From the NCBI RefSeq assembly GCF_032062135.1, contig NC_092862.1:98678252-98742251 (forward strand): a stretch of DNA of 64,000 bases. The letters run 5' to 3'. The notes under the pieces were generated by a model. It was not told the origin of the DNA and did no database searches. It worked only from the letters and a program-made list of their open reading frames with translations. The translations under genes and the position numbers were made by a program. Positions 14,049 to 24,912 of the stretch are shown piece after piece (position 1 is the first letter of the stretch; each line of letters opens with the position of its first letter). This DNA is from Pyxicephalus adspersus. Lineage: Eukaryota > Chordata > Amphibia > Anura > Pyxicephalidae.

Positions 14049-14142
14049 TGTATAGGTCACATTTTTTGCATCCATTCAGAGAGCAAATATGTACAGCCAC
14101 ATAAAAAGTAGATGTTGCCATTGATCTAGTCATGGCATTCTC
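12412..14142. other. Intergenic, with one decayed hammerhead-like motif
   Basis: CCGAGGA...GGGAACG at 12577-12600 resembles the cores at 36 kb with one change in each box. The remainder shows no gene. Confidence 0.45.
14017..14040. repeat. (TA)n microsatellite
   Basis: About twelve TA units followed by CACATATATGTATA. Confidence 0.95.
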
Positions 14143-14345
14143 TTAAGCTATGTACACACATTAGATAATTGTTGCCTGAGGTGGACCACTAAACAGCCAC
14201 TAAAAGTGGGGATGACCCCAGTAGTATCTTTTGGATGAGAACGTAGTGATGTCTCCTGCTCATTCAGTTTCCCCATTCATAGAACTGAATGGCACTGTGT
14301 GTACAACAGTTGTAAATTCTAGTGTTGTTTGAATTGATCAGGATG
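14143..14345. mobile_element. MITE remnant, TTAAGCTATGTACACAC end
   Basis: TTAAGCTATGTACACACATT at 14143 shares its first 17 or so bases with the 44.5-kb palindrome's terminus. A second internal landmark, CACTGTGTGTACAAC at about 14292-14306, may belong to the opposite end. The right boundary is uncertain and no clean target duplication was seen. Confidence 0.45.
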
Positions 14346-14799
14346 TTGATTCCAGCAATGGAAATTTAAAAGCTGTAAGCAGATTGGATTGCTTACGTAT
14401 ACAACACAAAAACAATCACCTTCAAAGAAACAAATACAGATCAAACTCATCATTTAAACCATATGTTGACCACGCAATTAGTTCACAAATCCATAAATCT
14501 TTTATGATTTAAAGCAGTAGTTGACTTGTTGGAATACTTGTACACTTTATATGTTAAAATGTCATTTATAACCGAAAAGGCCAAAGTTTGCTTGTCTCAA
14601 CACAATATTTAATCACAGTATAATAAAACATTGTTTACAAGCTGAACACAGGGATGCTGATCCTTATTATATCTATTGATTTGGTTTCAAAACTAAAAGA
14701 GGGGGAAATTGTATGGTAATGAAATTTTTTCAGGATGCATGTGCAACATTAGCACCACATAGCTTGAACTATGATTTTGTTCTGCATTTCTTGTTTTTA

Positions 14800-15840
14800 G
14801 AAAGTAATTGTTCTTATCGAGCAGGTATACTTGACCAATTACATTATTGGTGGAAACCTTCACAGGAAACATTTTGGGTCCAGATAGAAGCCTCCTTATA
14901 TCTCTTTCCCAGTCCTCATACAATATTGATCTCCTCCCGGTTACAGATTCCTACCTCTATTCCTCAACACCCATTTCATCTCCCCAGCCCTACATATATA
15001 GAAACAGTCTATACATGTCATTCTAAAACTATACACATCCCTATACACATATTATCCTAACCCCAATAGATATTCTGCATACACACACTCCTTTTCAGCC
15101 TTTGAGTTTGGAACAACCACAATATCTATCACGTTTAACAACTATACTAAAACCAATCACTTAAATCTTTTAACACATTTCAAACTGAATTTGACTTACC
15201 TGCTTCCCAGTACTTTTACTATCTTGCAGTCTATTATTACTTTATCCCCTTTATTCAGTATAACTCTATGCACCATAAATTGATCCATAGGTGGTGCCTC
15301 ACCCCATACAAAAACTCTCACAAATGTCCCCTAGCCAATAATCCCTATGCTGCTATGCTGGATAATATATGGAGGAACAGGGTCACTTTTTGACATGCTT
15401 TGGCAATGCAAAAGTTATTCTTCCAATTGATATGATTAACTCACCAACAAATATTATCACCTATTGATTTTATTAACTCACTAATTGATATCAATCCAGA
15501 CTTAGCGATCCCACACATTGGCCTAGATAGCATTGCACCCTCTTATTGAGTCCCTGTTGTTCATACACTAATAGCAGCTAAATTAAAAATCTGAGGAAAA
15601 TGGAAAACACATTTTTTCCCTTATATGTCTACACTATTTGCAGATATAAATATTCAATACAAAAAATGGTTTGCTTTACAAGACATAAACTATCCTACTT
15701 TCTTGGCTATAACAACCTAAATGTACAATGCATAGTTACATTTCTTTTGTCCCAGGGTTTACCCTCACCTACTCTTACTGTACTACACATACATGCTACA
15801 AACTTTAATGTAATGTGTTTGTATTATTAATTAATTGTTC
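14800..15840 (+). mobile_element. L1/Tx1-like LINE ORF2 C-terminal remnant
   Basis: Translated pieces in order match the region after the reverse transcriptase in L1-clade ORF2 proteins. These are LHYWWKPSQETFWVQIEASL (about 14843-14905), the RWCLTP signature (15291-15308), and CWIIYGGTGSLFDMLWQC (about 15357-15410, the Cys-Trp...Leu-Trp-Gln-Cys motif). Then comes HTLIAAKLKI-stop-GKWKT (about 15550-15610), matching the usual AA-x-x-x-I-A-x-x-W-K end. Frames change between pieces and stops intervene, so it is non-functional. Upstream ORF2 is missing. Confidence 0.65.
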
Positions 15841-15961
15841 CTTGTATTGCTCCAACACTAAGAAAATGCTTGGCCCCATAATTGGATCAATGGTGACATC
15901 TGCTGTTCATTTGAAGTAATGTTTTTGCTCTCTGATTTTTTTTGTTTGATTGTCAGATTGT

Positions 15962-16060
15962 TATTATTGTTATTATTATTATTATTATTATTATTAATAA
16001 TAATAAACAGGATTTATATAGCGCCAACATATTACGCAGCGCTGTACATTAAATAGGTAC
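15962..16060 (-). mobile_element. L2-type 3' tail with ATT-repeat end (minus strand)
   Basis: Reverse complement of the common tail: a GTTATTATTATTATT run (15960-15995) leads into AATAATAATAAACAGGATTT, ATATAGCGCCAACATATTACG and CAGCGCTGTACATTAAATAGG. Only about 100 bases of the element are kept. Confidence 0.7.
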
Positions 16061-17428
16061 TAATACATTTAATCTTCCCATTCTATACCAACTTGTTTAA
16101 GGTGATTGATAAATCTGACCAAATCACCCAAGTCTCCTGATCACTGAAAAGTAAAGGCAGCCTGTAAAATACAATGCAATATACTTATCTTAACAGCAAT
16201 CCTTGTGTTACAGCTGAGCTGATCTGCTGTAAGTATCAAGCACTTCTAGGTGTGTCTAACATCCACAACCCTAGCACACATTATATTTCCATATATATTT
16301 TCATGTTTTGCCACAATATTTATTGTAATATAGGAATCAGCAATTGCTGTTGCTGCGATGTGTTATGATTTTGTTTTTTTAAACTGCAGACTTTTCCTCA
16401 TCAGACCCTGACACAACCACACACCTTACAGTTAACTAAACTCAACCGCACTTTATTAAGTACACCTTGCTACTACCAGGTTAAACCCTCAGATCTTCAA
16501 TATATTTGAACTAGGTTGAACCAACAATTTTCCAAAATTCTCTTTTCCAATTTTGGTGGGCCCATGCAAACTGTAATTTTAGGTGACTGTTCAAAATTTA
16601 CAGGGGAGGAACTCAGTAGTCTGCTACTGACGCCAATCTGATTTAGATAAATTAGAAATGTTGTACATTCAGAGATGCCCTTCTGTATACCTCGGTTGTA
16701 ATGAGTGATAATTTGAATTACTGTTATCAGATCTATCCTTTCTGGCCATTCTCTTTTGACCTCTGGCATCAACAAGGCATTTTTGTACCTGCACTTTAAA
16801 GTCAATCTCTACATTTGTTCAGAAAAATAATATTACCTGGAATACTATATATAAAATTTAGCAAACTATATTGCATACCCTCATATATTCAAGCAGTATT
16901 CGAGTATAATTTCACCTCAAGCCAGGGAACAAAAAAAACAAAAAAAAAAAACAGGGGGTTGACATTTGAGAAAATTCTGTCCAATCACTGTGTGTCCAAT
17001 CCCATATTCATGGTTGGGAAGAGAATAATTTGATTTTTTCTTTTGTTACAGAAACTCAGCAATGACCGCAAACTGAACTACAAAAGTATTAAACTACAAA
17101 ATCATCTTGTGTACAGTCATGTGTTGCACAGTAAATTTTACAAACATTTTTTCTTTTTTCAAATTATCACCACTTTAATGTAACTACCGATTTCATTTTC
17201 AGGCTTGATTTACACTCCTCTATTCCTTAATTAATTACCGCTGTGCCACGCATGAATGTGTGTGGTGTTTAGGCAGCCTATTCATTTTGAAAGAGCTATC
17301 AATGAACAGAAACAGACCAAATTAATTGCAGGTGGAATTTTTTAGAACATTGCGTACCACGATGCATATTATTTTGTTACTATGTATTACAGTCTGTCAC
17401 AATACTGCTGTGACAGTGCTGCATTGCC
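16061..17428. other. Intergenic, no gene seen
   Basis: Includes a 102-codon minus-strand frame at 16497-16805 with no recognisable motif and a length expected by chance, and a poly-A run near 16932. Confidence 0.55.
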
Positions 17429-17494
17429 TTAAGCTAGGTATACACTTCCAATAATTATCGCTAGAAAACGAACAATTATGACCGATTATGCAAC
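17429..17494. mobile_element. MITE end fragment of the 44.5-kb family
   Basis: TTAAGCTAGGTATACACTTC, then AATAATTATCGCTAGAAAAC and GAACAATTATGACCGATT reproduce the end of the 44.5-kb element. Homology stops at 17494, where a different TTAA repeat begins, so the rest was lost or the second element inserted into it. Confidence 0.65.
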
Positions 17495-17640
17495 TTAAAG
17501 CAGACCTATCACCAAATTTTTTTCTTCATATAAAGGGGTAGATAAAGATAGATGAAAATTAGCTTTTTATCACCTAAATGTTAGTTTTTAAAGGGGGGGG
17601 GGGGAGCCCTTCCCCTTCTGTCTTTACCAATAGTAGAGGG
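17495..17640. mobile_element. TTAAAGCAGACCTA-type MITE end
   Basis: TTAAAGCAGACCTATCACCA followed by AAATTTTTTTC, CATATAAAGGGG, and later a G-run and CCCTTCCCC resembles the left half of the 26.5-kb element (AAGGCAGACCTAAAC...TACATAAAAGGG). The right end was not identified. Confidence 0.45.
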
Positions 17641-18885
17641 ATTTGCAGTTTTAGTGAACTTTAGACCAAATTGACAGAGGAATAATTTTTAAATATATCC
17701 CAAAATGTTAGACTTTGCTGCAATAGGGGGAATGGGACATATTCTGTAAAACTGCCTATGGAATAGCAGCCTGACACCTGACACAAATTTAAAATTTATG
17801 ATACAAGTGTTGTTGTGATTCGTTTTTTGATAAGTAAGTAATGTTGTTGCATGCTTTTTTCCTTTGTAACCCGTAGCCTTAACTAACTTCTTTCTGCTGA
17901 ATTTTATAAAATTTACTGATCAGTGTTGAACAAGGAAGTTTGACTTTTTTTATTTTTAAAAAAAAAGACAACTTCATCATCATCTTCTTTGTACCACTAA
18001 AAAAATGTATGTATGTACCTACTTGGTATAGGTTTATAAATGAAAAAGTACTGGAACATGCATATGATTGCCTGTCCCTTAATTAATTGAAATTCGACAA
18101 GGGAGATAAAAACAGGAATGTTAACACCTATAAATATGTGACTTGATATTGTAAGAAAAGGCAAAAAGGTATTGACAAGTTAATAGTCCTGTAACAGAAA
18201 TGCAGATTATCCATTAGTCCAGAGTAAATATACAAGTGTAAGGTCTGTCGTGGTTAAAAACAAACATATTTAAAAATAATTACACTTGAGTTTACACTAG
18301 AGATTTTCGAACACCGCACAAGTCACCAAAGCCCAGAATATCAAGACACAAGGGCATTAGAGAAAATATAAGAAAGACAAGATATACTCAAACATTCCTT
18401 TATAAAAATAAATACTATACAGAGGAATGAGTAAACAAAAAAAAAAAAACTTGTTTACTCATTCTTCATAGGAGAAAAGAAGAAATCAACAGAAAGATAG
18501 GATCACTACAAGCAAAGAATATGAATATTCTGGGATTTAAAAAAAATCGTTCCCAGGCTTTAACTGGCAAGGCCTAGCCTGCCAATTATTTACCAGCAAT
18601 CTCTTTACTGCTGAGGATTTAATGAAACACTGGCAGGCATTTAATTTGTAATAATTGGGTAAACTTTCAAAACTAAATTTTAATGGTATTTACCAAGTTA
18701 AGTGAAATACCCCTTGTAACGGGAACATTTACTTTAATAAGAGAATTGTCTATAGTAGGCTGAGTAGTATTATTGTTCATTCACCAAGAGATTTAATTGC
18801 CAGTTTGCCCTAGTTTAAAAAATTAAGAATACTTCCACAAGCATGGGTCAGCAATGGGTCAACATTAAGCATTGTTCCTAAATAG
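17641..18885. other. Intergenic, no gene seen
   Basis: AT-rich, with the small hairpin at 18425-18464 as the only structure noted. Confidence 0.55.
18425..18464. repeat. Perfect 14-bp inverted repeat around an A-rich loop
   Basis: GAATGAGTAAACAA (18425-18438) and TTGTTTACTCATTC (18451-18464) are exact reverse complements separated by eleven A and one C. Confidence 0.9.
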
Positions 18886-18980
18886 CAGTGGTGCACAACC
18901 TTTTTTATCTGGGGGCCGCTGATGACATTGAGATAAAACCCACGAGCCACAATGCAAACACACATTAAATATGTATGTGT
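18886..18980 (+). mobile_element. Possible hAT MITE terminus (CAGTGG...CAACC type)
   Basis: CAGTGGTGCACAACCTTTTT followed by a GGGGGCCGC block resembles the start of Charlie-type hAT elements, which begin CAGTGGTTCTCAACC. No partner terminus or target duplication was found nearby, so only one end is called and the right limit is arbitrary. Confidence 0.35.
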
Positions 18981-19563
18981 AAACTAAAATAGTTTTAATT
19001 TAAAATTAAATTAAATAAAAATGATTCTATTTACTGTAATGAACATGCACCAAATAAGAGATGTCAAATCAGGAATTTCTGCACTCATTTGATGCTCAAT
19101 TTATTATTGCAACATTTTGTTAATGAAAGATACAAAACTAAAGCAATCATACAGTGCTAGCCGATCATTTATTGCTTCCCACTCACCATTTCTCTACCAA
19201 AGAGTACAAACTACACTGTACAATGTCTCCTGTCAGTTAAAGGAGGCCACTAACCTTTCTTGTACCACAATAACTCTGCAATGGATACTTCCATAGAAAT
19301 GTTCTTACTTGGAATTGGTTTGGCAAATTCCATTAAAGTCAATAGGCCGACTTTAAACATTAATAGCAAAGCCCCTATACATGTTAGAGCCACCAAATTT
19401 GCTAGGTAAGTGTAGGAGAACAGTGGCACTACAAAATGTCCAAAAGACCCTGTAGTTTTCCAGAAAATAGCAGGCAAAGTGACAGCAAGCAAAAAGGACT
19501 TTTGCGTGATGGACAGCATCTAGAAGGCAGCATAAACATTAGGATATTGAGAAAGGGTCAACT
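18981..19563. other. Flank of the hAT array, no gene seen
   Basis: Where the missing 3' terminus of the large hAT should lie; only TAGGATATTGAGAAAG at about 19541 is faintly like it. The 89-codon minus frame at 19250-19519 has no recognised motif. Confidence 0.45.
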
Positions 19564-20925
19564 CAAGTGAGTAATACAATTTTAGTGAATGAAGTACTGA
19601 CAGGCGGCAGCAACAACATCAGGAGGAGAAGGCAGTGGGCCCTGAGACCGCATTGGTAACTGGCATCTAGAGGTGGGTGTAGTGCATCGCCAATGCCACC
19701 CAGAAGTGTACAATTTTAGTGAATGGAGTACTGACAGGCGGAAGCAGCAGGAGGAGGGGGTTGGTCCTGAGGCGAAGCGGGGACTGCATTGGTAACTGGC
19801 ATCTAGAGCTGGGTGTAGTGCATCGTCAATGCCACCCAGAAGTGTATAATTTTAGTGAATGGAGTACTGACAGGCGGCAGCAACAGCAGGAGGATGAGGT
19901 GGTGGGCCCTGAGACGGAGCGGGGACCGTATTGGTAACTGGTATCTAGAGCTGGGTGTAGTGCATTGACAATGCCACCCACCCAGAAGTGTGTAATACAA
20001 TTTTAGTGAATAGAGTACTGACAGGCGGCAGCAACAGCAGGAGGATGAGGTGGTGGGCCCTGAGACGGAGCGGGGATCACATTAGTAACTGGCATCTAGA
20101 GCTGTGTGTAATGCATCGTCAATGGAACCCAGAAGTGTAAAGTTTTAGTGAATGGAGTACTGACAGGTGGCAGCAGCAACAGCAGGAGGAGGCTGTGGGC
20201 CCTGAGATGGAGTGGTGAACGCATTGGTAACTGGCATCTAGAGCTGGGTGTAGTACATTGACAATGCTACCCACCCAGAAGTGTGTAATACAACTTTAGT
20301 GAATGGAGTAGTGACAGGCGGCAGAAGTAACAGCAGGAGAAAACGGCAGTGGGCCCTGGGAAGGAGTGGGGACCGCATTAGTAACTGGCATCTAGAGCTG
20401 GGTGTAGTGCATTGACAATGCCACCCACCCAGAAGTGTGTAACACAATTTTAGTGAATGGAGTACTGACAGGCGGCAGCAGCAGCATGAGGAGGTGGAGG
20501 CGGTGGGCCCTGAGATGGAGTGGGGACTGCATTGGTATCTAGCATCTAGAGCTGGGTGTAGTGCATCATCAATGCCACCCAGAAGTGTACAGTTTAAGTG
20601 AATGGAGTACCGACAGGCGGCAGCAGCAACAGCAGAAGCAGGAGGCGTGGGCCTTGAGATGGAGCGGGGACCAGATTGGTAACTGGCATCTAGAGCTGGG
20701 TGTAGTGCATCGCCAATGCCACCCAGAAGTGTAAAATTTTAGTGAATGGAGTACTGACAGGTGGCAGCAGCAGCAGGAGGAGGAGGAGGCAGTGGGCCCT
20801 GGGATGGAGCGAGGACTGCATTGGTATCTGGCATCTAGAGCTGGGTATAGTGCATCATCAATGCCACCCAGAAGTGTACAGTTTAAGTGAATGGAGTACC
20901 GACAGGCGGCAGCAGCAACAGCGGT
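19564..20925. repeat. Tandem array, ten copies of a ~145-bp unit with CAG/CAA-rich core
   Basis: The phrase GTACTGACAGGCGG, or a one- or two-base variant, recurs starting at 19594, 19728, 19864, 20015, 20157, 20308, 20462, 20607, 20751 and 20896, giving spacings of 134-154 bp. Each unit contains a variable CAGCAGCAACAGCAGGAGG-like tract, then a stretch with GGGCCCTGAGA, CATCTAGAGCTGGGTGTAGT and CCACCCAGAAGTGT, and ends TTTTAGTGAATGGA. The last copy runs straight into the transposase pseudogene. Length variation comes mainly from the triplet tract and from an extra ACCC and TGTGTAATAC block in some units. Confidence 0.95.
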
Positions 20926-22887
20926 CGCATAATGTTCTGCTCAGACGGGTCACCTTTTCTTTCTCTTGCGCCGGGTTGGGTAGAAACTGTGACATTTTGT
21001 GTTTGTAGCAGTGATCCAGAAGGGTGGCCAGCCAGTAATCATCCTGGTTTTTGATGCTGCAAATGCCTGTGTCCCCAGTAGGCATCGCAACATGTGGACA
21101 CACATATGAAAGAGGGGTTCCCTTGGCTCATTCTCCTCCTGTCCCTTAGTAGGCGCCAAAACATCTTCCTCCTCATCACCCACTTCCTCCTCTTCAAGCT
21201 TCAGCAGTTCCTGTTGTTTCATTGACTCACAACGTTTGTGGCCTGCTCAAAGGGGGCCAGTACCTTGCACAGCATCTCCATCTGCAGCTACTGGTCTCTG
21301 GTAAAATAGCTTAGTTGTGTGGCTGTACCAAGGGCCCCGCTGCCTCCATGCACCACGCTGACCAAGTAATGGCAGATGGCTAGCTTTTGCTCACACAGAC
21401 GCTGGAGCATGTGCAGGGTGGAGTTTTATCTAGTCACAGTGTCACAAATCAGTCAATGGAGTGGAAGCCTCTGTTGGTGCTGGATCTTGCTAAGCGCCGT
21501 GGCGGCAGTAGGAAATCAGCGTACATAGCTGCTGATGAAGCGAGCCTGTCTCAGTAAGTCCTGCTCGTGCGGTATGTATGGAGGAACTTCTGCACCACCA
21601 GGTTCAGTAAGTCCGCAAAGCAGGACACATGTGTTATGCGGCCCATGCGCAGTGCGGCCACGAGGTTGGCCCCCTTGTCGCACACTGCGTTGCCTGTTGT
21701 GAGCCGGGAGGGCGTGAGCCAAGCATCAACTTTGCTGTGCAAAGCGGACAAGAGTTCTCTGGCGGTGTGACTTTTCTCCCCCAAGGACACCAGTTTCAGC
21801 ATTGCCTGGCAACGTGTGTGCTTGAGGGAACCATAGTGACGTGCCCGCTTAACCACAGTGTCCTCCGCTGCTGGCCTTTCAGGAAGATTGACGAAAAGAG
21901 AGGGTTTGCTGGCAGAAGGAATGAAAGAGGAGGAGGGAGAGGACTGGGGTGGCCCATGCTTTCCCAGCACACCGCTCCTAGGGGGTACCAGGTGCTGCAA
22001 TGCCTCTTGCAGACTACCGCCCACTGAGCTATGCAAGGCCACCCAATGAGCCGTGAAGCACAGGTAGCATCCCACTCCGTGCCTGGTTGTCCAGCTGTCC
22101 ATGGTGACGTGGCTTTGACTAGACACAGAGAATGCCAATGCCCGGGTGAGCTTACCCATTACATGTGCATGTAAACTGGGAACAGCTGTGTGGGAGAAGT
22201 AATGCCTGCTTGGTATATTCCACCGACACTCGGCACAGGCCATCAGGTCACGGAAGGGAGCAGAGTCCACAATGCTGTACGGCAGTAGCTGCAAGGCCAA
22301 TAGTTTGGCTAGACGTGAATTGAGTTTGATGACTCTTTTGTTGGTTGGGCCCATAGCCTGATGTCTTGCGCAGAACTCCGGTAGAGTGGGCTGAAGGGAC
22401 TGGGAGCTAGGGGAGCTGAAGGGGTCACTGGAGTACCCATCTTGCAGTGTCAAACGTCTGTCTGACGCCACAAAACCTGCAGCCAGAAGCTGATACTTCC
22501 TCACAGCTGGAAGTCTGGCTGGCACCAACCTCCTGAGACATACTAGCAATGACAGTTGGAAGTGGAGAAGGAGTCAATGGAGGTGGAAGAAAAGACGATG
22601 ACATGGTTGCACGTCCCTAAAGAGAACACAAGTACTGCTCCCACTTTGGTTTGTACATTCTTGCGCATGTGGGAAAGCAGGGATGTTGTACCCAAATTGG
22701 ATCCGGCCAGTCCTCTGCGAATCCGCCTGTTTCACAGGATGCAGATTGCTACGCACCCATCATCGTCTTTCAGCGTGAAAAAGGATCACACTGGAGAGGT
22801 GCGTGCAACCACTCTGCTGCTCTTTTTCTTTGCCTGCCTCTGCGTCTGCTGGGTGCCCTGCATCTGCTCTAGCTCCATCTGCCCCAT
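20925..22887 (-). pseudogene. hAT transposase pseudogene (BED finger plus catalytic core, C-terminus lost)
   Basis: A likely start ATG at 22887 (ACCATGG context) opens a frame with a basic KKKSSR stretch. A BED zinc finger follows: SFFTLKDDDG, CVAIC, then SLLSHMR, broken by stops at 22786-22788 (expected Trp) and 22732-22734 (expected Cys). After a frameshift, 22549-21551 is open for about 330 codons and carries hAT hallmarks: PYSIVDSAPFRDLM, VTMDSWTT, FTAHW, CDKGANLVAALR, HVSCFADLLNLVVQ. After another shift, TR-stop-NSTLHMLQRL (stop 21426-21428) and a stop at 21288-21290 match the TRWNS region. A further shift gives an acidic patch, then YWLATLLDHCYKHK (the usual LATLLDPRYK). The C-terminal dimerisation domain is absent. 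Four stops and at least three frameshifts mean it cannot make transposase. Confidence 0.85.
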
Positions 22888-23110
22888 GGTCACAGTCTCT
22901 GACTGTTTCCCTGCTTGTGCTTACTCGTCTGTGTGGTCTTTGGGACTCGCATGAGGCAGATTTGCGGCCCCTTCAAACCCCAGTCTGTTGCTGCTTCCTT
23001 TCCTTCACTTCTGTTTCGGAACTTCTGCTAGCCCTTACACACACCGGTGGTTCCCAGGTGACATCACGGTGATCATAATCCTCATTTTTATCTAAGCCAA
23101 CCCCTGCAAA

Positions 23111-23425
23111 TTAAGCCACTGATGCACAACCCTCACCCAGCAAGTGCTGACCACACTCCTCAAGGATTTTAATTTGCCTCAGGCTGTTCATCAATTGATC
23201 CTCAGGCTGTTCATCAAACCACAAGGGAGGTACAGGCACATTAGCCACACTAACTACTTTCTTTGCTCCTGTCACGGCTGTGCTGGTTGCTGCTGCTGCT
23301 ACAGAAGAATAGCCTGCTGCACTTGAGGCCCCTGAGACCCAGTCCACAATACTCTCCATATAACGTGGCTGTATGATTGTAATATGCCCTCTCAATAAAT
23401 ATACCAGCGTACTGGTGCTCTGCAC
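23111..23425 (-). other. Open frame upstream of the hAT transposase, unrecognised
   Basis: A 104-codon minus-strand frame lies in the 5' part of the hAT element, with Ala/Ser-rich AAAATSTAVTG and an acidic LWFDEQPEDQLM segment. It contains QPRYMESIVDWVSG, which looks constrained rather than random. It could be an N-terminal extension of the transposase, a second transposon ORF, or chance in GC-richer DNA. It is not in the same frame as the BED finger, and a stop separates it from the likely ATG at 22887. Confidence 0.35.
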
Positions 23426-23594
23426 ACATCTCAGTCCTGTTTGACAACTTGTGCTGCTGCCTCCAACAGTTTGCTGCTGCTTCTGTCCTACAGTGGCAGA
23501 CTCCCGGGGAGTATGGCCCCTGCCAGAGGCCTTCCCCTACATCTACCGCTCATCTTTTATTTATTCGGGCAAAAATGCACCTGTACCAAATGGT

Positions 23595-23925
23595 TTCTTT
23601 GGTAAATAGCAAGTGGTATCAGAAATTAATATCTGTATTTTTTGAGAGAGGCTTTTTTTGATAATAGCAAGTAGGATCAGAATGAATTATCTGTATTTTT
23701 TGAGAGAAATACAGAAATTTTTTTGCCTTTTCTGATAGATAGCAAGTGGGATCAGGATAAAATATCTGTATTTTTTTTTAAAAGGGAAATACAGAATTTT
23801 TTCAGGCTTTTTTGATAGATATCAAGTGCTATCAGAATGAAATATCTGTAGTTTTTGGAGAGTAGGACAGAAATGTTTCTGCCTTTTTGCTTGATACCAA
23901 GAGGTAGCATCAAAAACTGCACAAT
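23595..23925. repeat. Tandem array, about five copies of a ~75-80-bp unit
   Basis: Units marked by GATAGATAGCAAGTGGGATC followed by an AT-rich ATCTGTATTTTTT stretch and AAATACAGAA recur with key points at about 23607, 23665, 23740, 23820 and 23895. The first spacing is 58 bp and the rest 75-80 bp. The array lies between the hAT terminus at 24308 and the transposase coding region, a position where transposase-binding subterminal repeats often sit. Confidence 0.8.
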
Positions 23926-24756
23926 CTGTTAATTTCCAGATATACAGAATGGTCCTAACCTGCCCCTGTCGCAAAGCACTTTTCTCCCTGCTCCTTTCTC
24001 TGACACAGAACACAAGATGAAGTGACTAACCCCTCCCTCCTTCCCGGTATATATGCCTGTGCTCAGATCTCTCCTAATTGGGCTGGTGGGCCTTGCTGTG
24101 CATCCTGGGAGCAAATGATTCGCTCCCACCTGCGCCATTCCCTCCGGAAATAGTCGACGTTCCCACACGCTGCATTTTCCCTCGTTTGTTTGTCGAGAAC
24201 ACCACCTCATGGGGAATCATAGGGCCGTTCTTCATTAAATGTTCGGTAAGCAAGAAAGGCCTGATTTGCCGCAAGATCGAACTTACTTATCTCGCTCGCT
24301 CATCCCTATCCATCACCCCCTGGTGAAAAATAGCTGTCACTTAGACTCTGCACCTCAGATAATCCCACATCATCTGCCAAGAAGTAAATTATTTAAGCAG
24401 AACTAAACCCACCTCACCTACGCCTTATCTCTTACAGGGCGCTGCCACCTTCATCTTCATCTTCTTTTCTCCCTGCAAACGATCTTAGGCCATCTTGATT
24501 GGCAGGTATGGGAGTTCACTCATTCCTGAGCTGCTTTAGGTATTTATGGTGGTCATGTGAAAAAATGCACACATTCTAAATGTTTTCATGTTTGCTGTAC
24601 ACTGGCTTAAAAAATATACTATACAGTGCAATAGTATGATCATAATATTTTACTCCTCTTGGCTTCTCAGTCTGATTTAGACTTTTTTGCATAAATAATG
24701 CTGTCTTTTGAAACCATCATTACTTTCCACCACTACATATCTCAGCTCCTATTGTG

Positions 24757-24912
24757 TATTAATTCCCCCACCTCCTAGATTGTAAGCTCTTCAGGGCAGG
24801 GTCCTCTCTTCCTGTGTCACTGTCTGTATTTGTCTGTCATTTGCAACCCTTATATAAAGCACAGCGCTGCATAATATGTTGGTCCTATATAAATCCTGTT
24901 TATTAATATTAA
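24757..24912 (+). mobile_element. L2-type LINE/SINE 3' tail
   Basis: AATTCCCCCACCTCCTAGAT, TGTAAGCTCTTCAGGGCAGG, CTGTCTGTATTTGTCTGTCA, CAGCGCTGCATAATATGTTG and ATATAAATCCTGTTTATTAA follow in the canonical order. The upstream body is missing, as expected for target-primed reverse transcription truncated at the 5' end. Confidence 0.75.

Larger units (their letters stand above)
19564..24308 (-). mobile_element. Decayed hAT-superfamily DNA transposon with two internal tandem arrays
   Basis: Read on the minus strand, the element starts at 24308 with the terminus TAGGGATGAGCGAGCGAG. It passes through an array of about 75-bp repeats (23595-23925), then a BED-type transposase pseudogene (22887-about 20925), then an array of about 145-bp repeats (19564-about 20925). 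The first 90 or so bases match the ends of two complete MITEs in this window (3307-3560 and 25444-25694). One of these has a perfect 8-bp target duplication and the other a 7/8 one, as hAT elements make. The far terminus near 19.5 kb was not found, so that boundary is provisional. GC content is clearly higher than in the flanks. Confidence 0.7.

Noticed and set aside
14713..15060. 115-codon frame as a stand-alone gene
   Set aside because: Its conserved part matches L1-type ORF2 sequence and is followed by further ORF2 motifs in other frames, so it is a LINE remnant.
19541..19556. 3' terminus of the large hAT (TAGGATATTGAGAAAG)
   Set aside because: Only partial similarity to TAGGGATGAGCGAGAATG, and the flanking 8 bases do not match those after 24308.
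19719..20447. Several similar frames of 65-72 codons on both strands
   Set aside because: They are translations of successive copies of the ~145-bp array and carry no domain.
19564..20925. CRISPR-like array
   Set aside because: Units are 134-154 bp direct tandem copies without distinct spacers, in a vertebrate genome next to a transposase.
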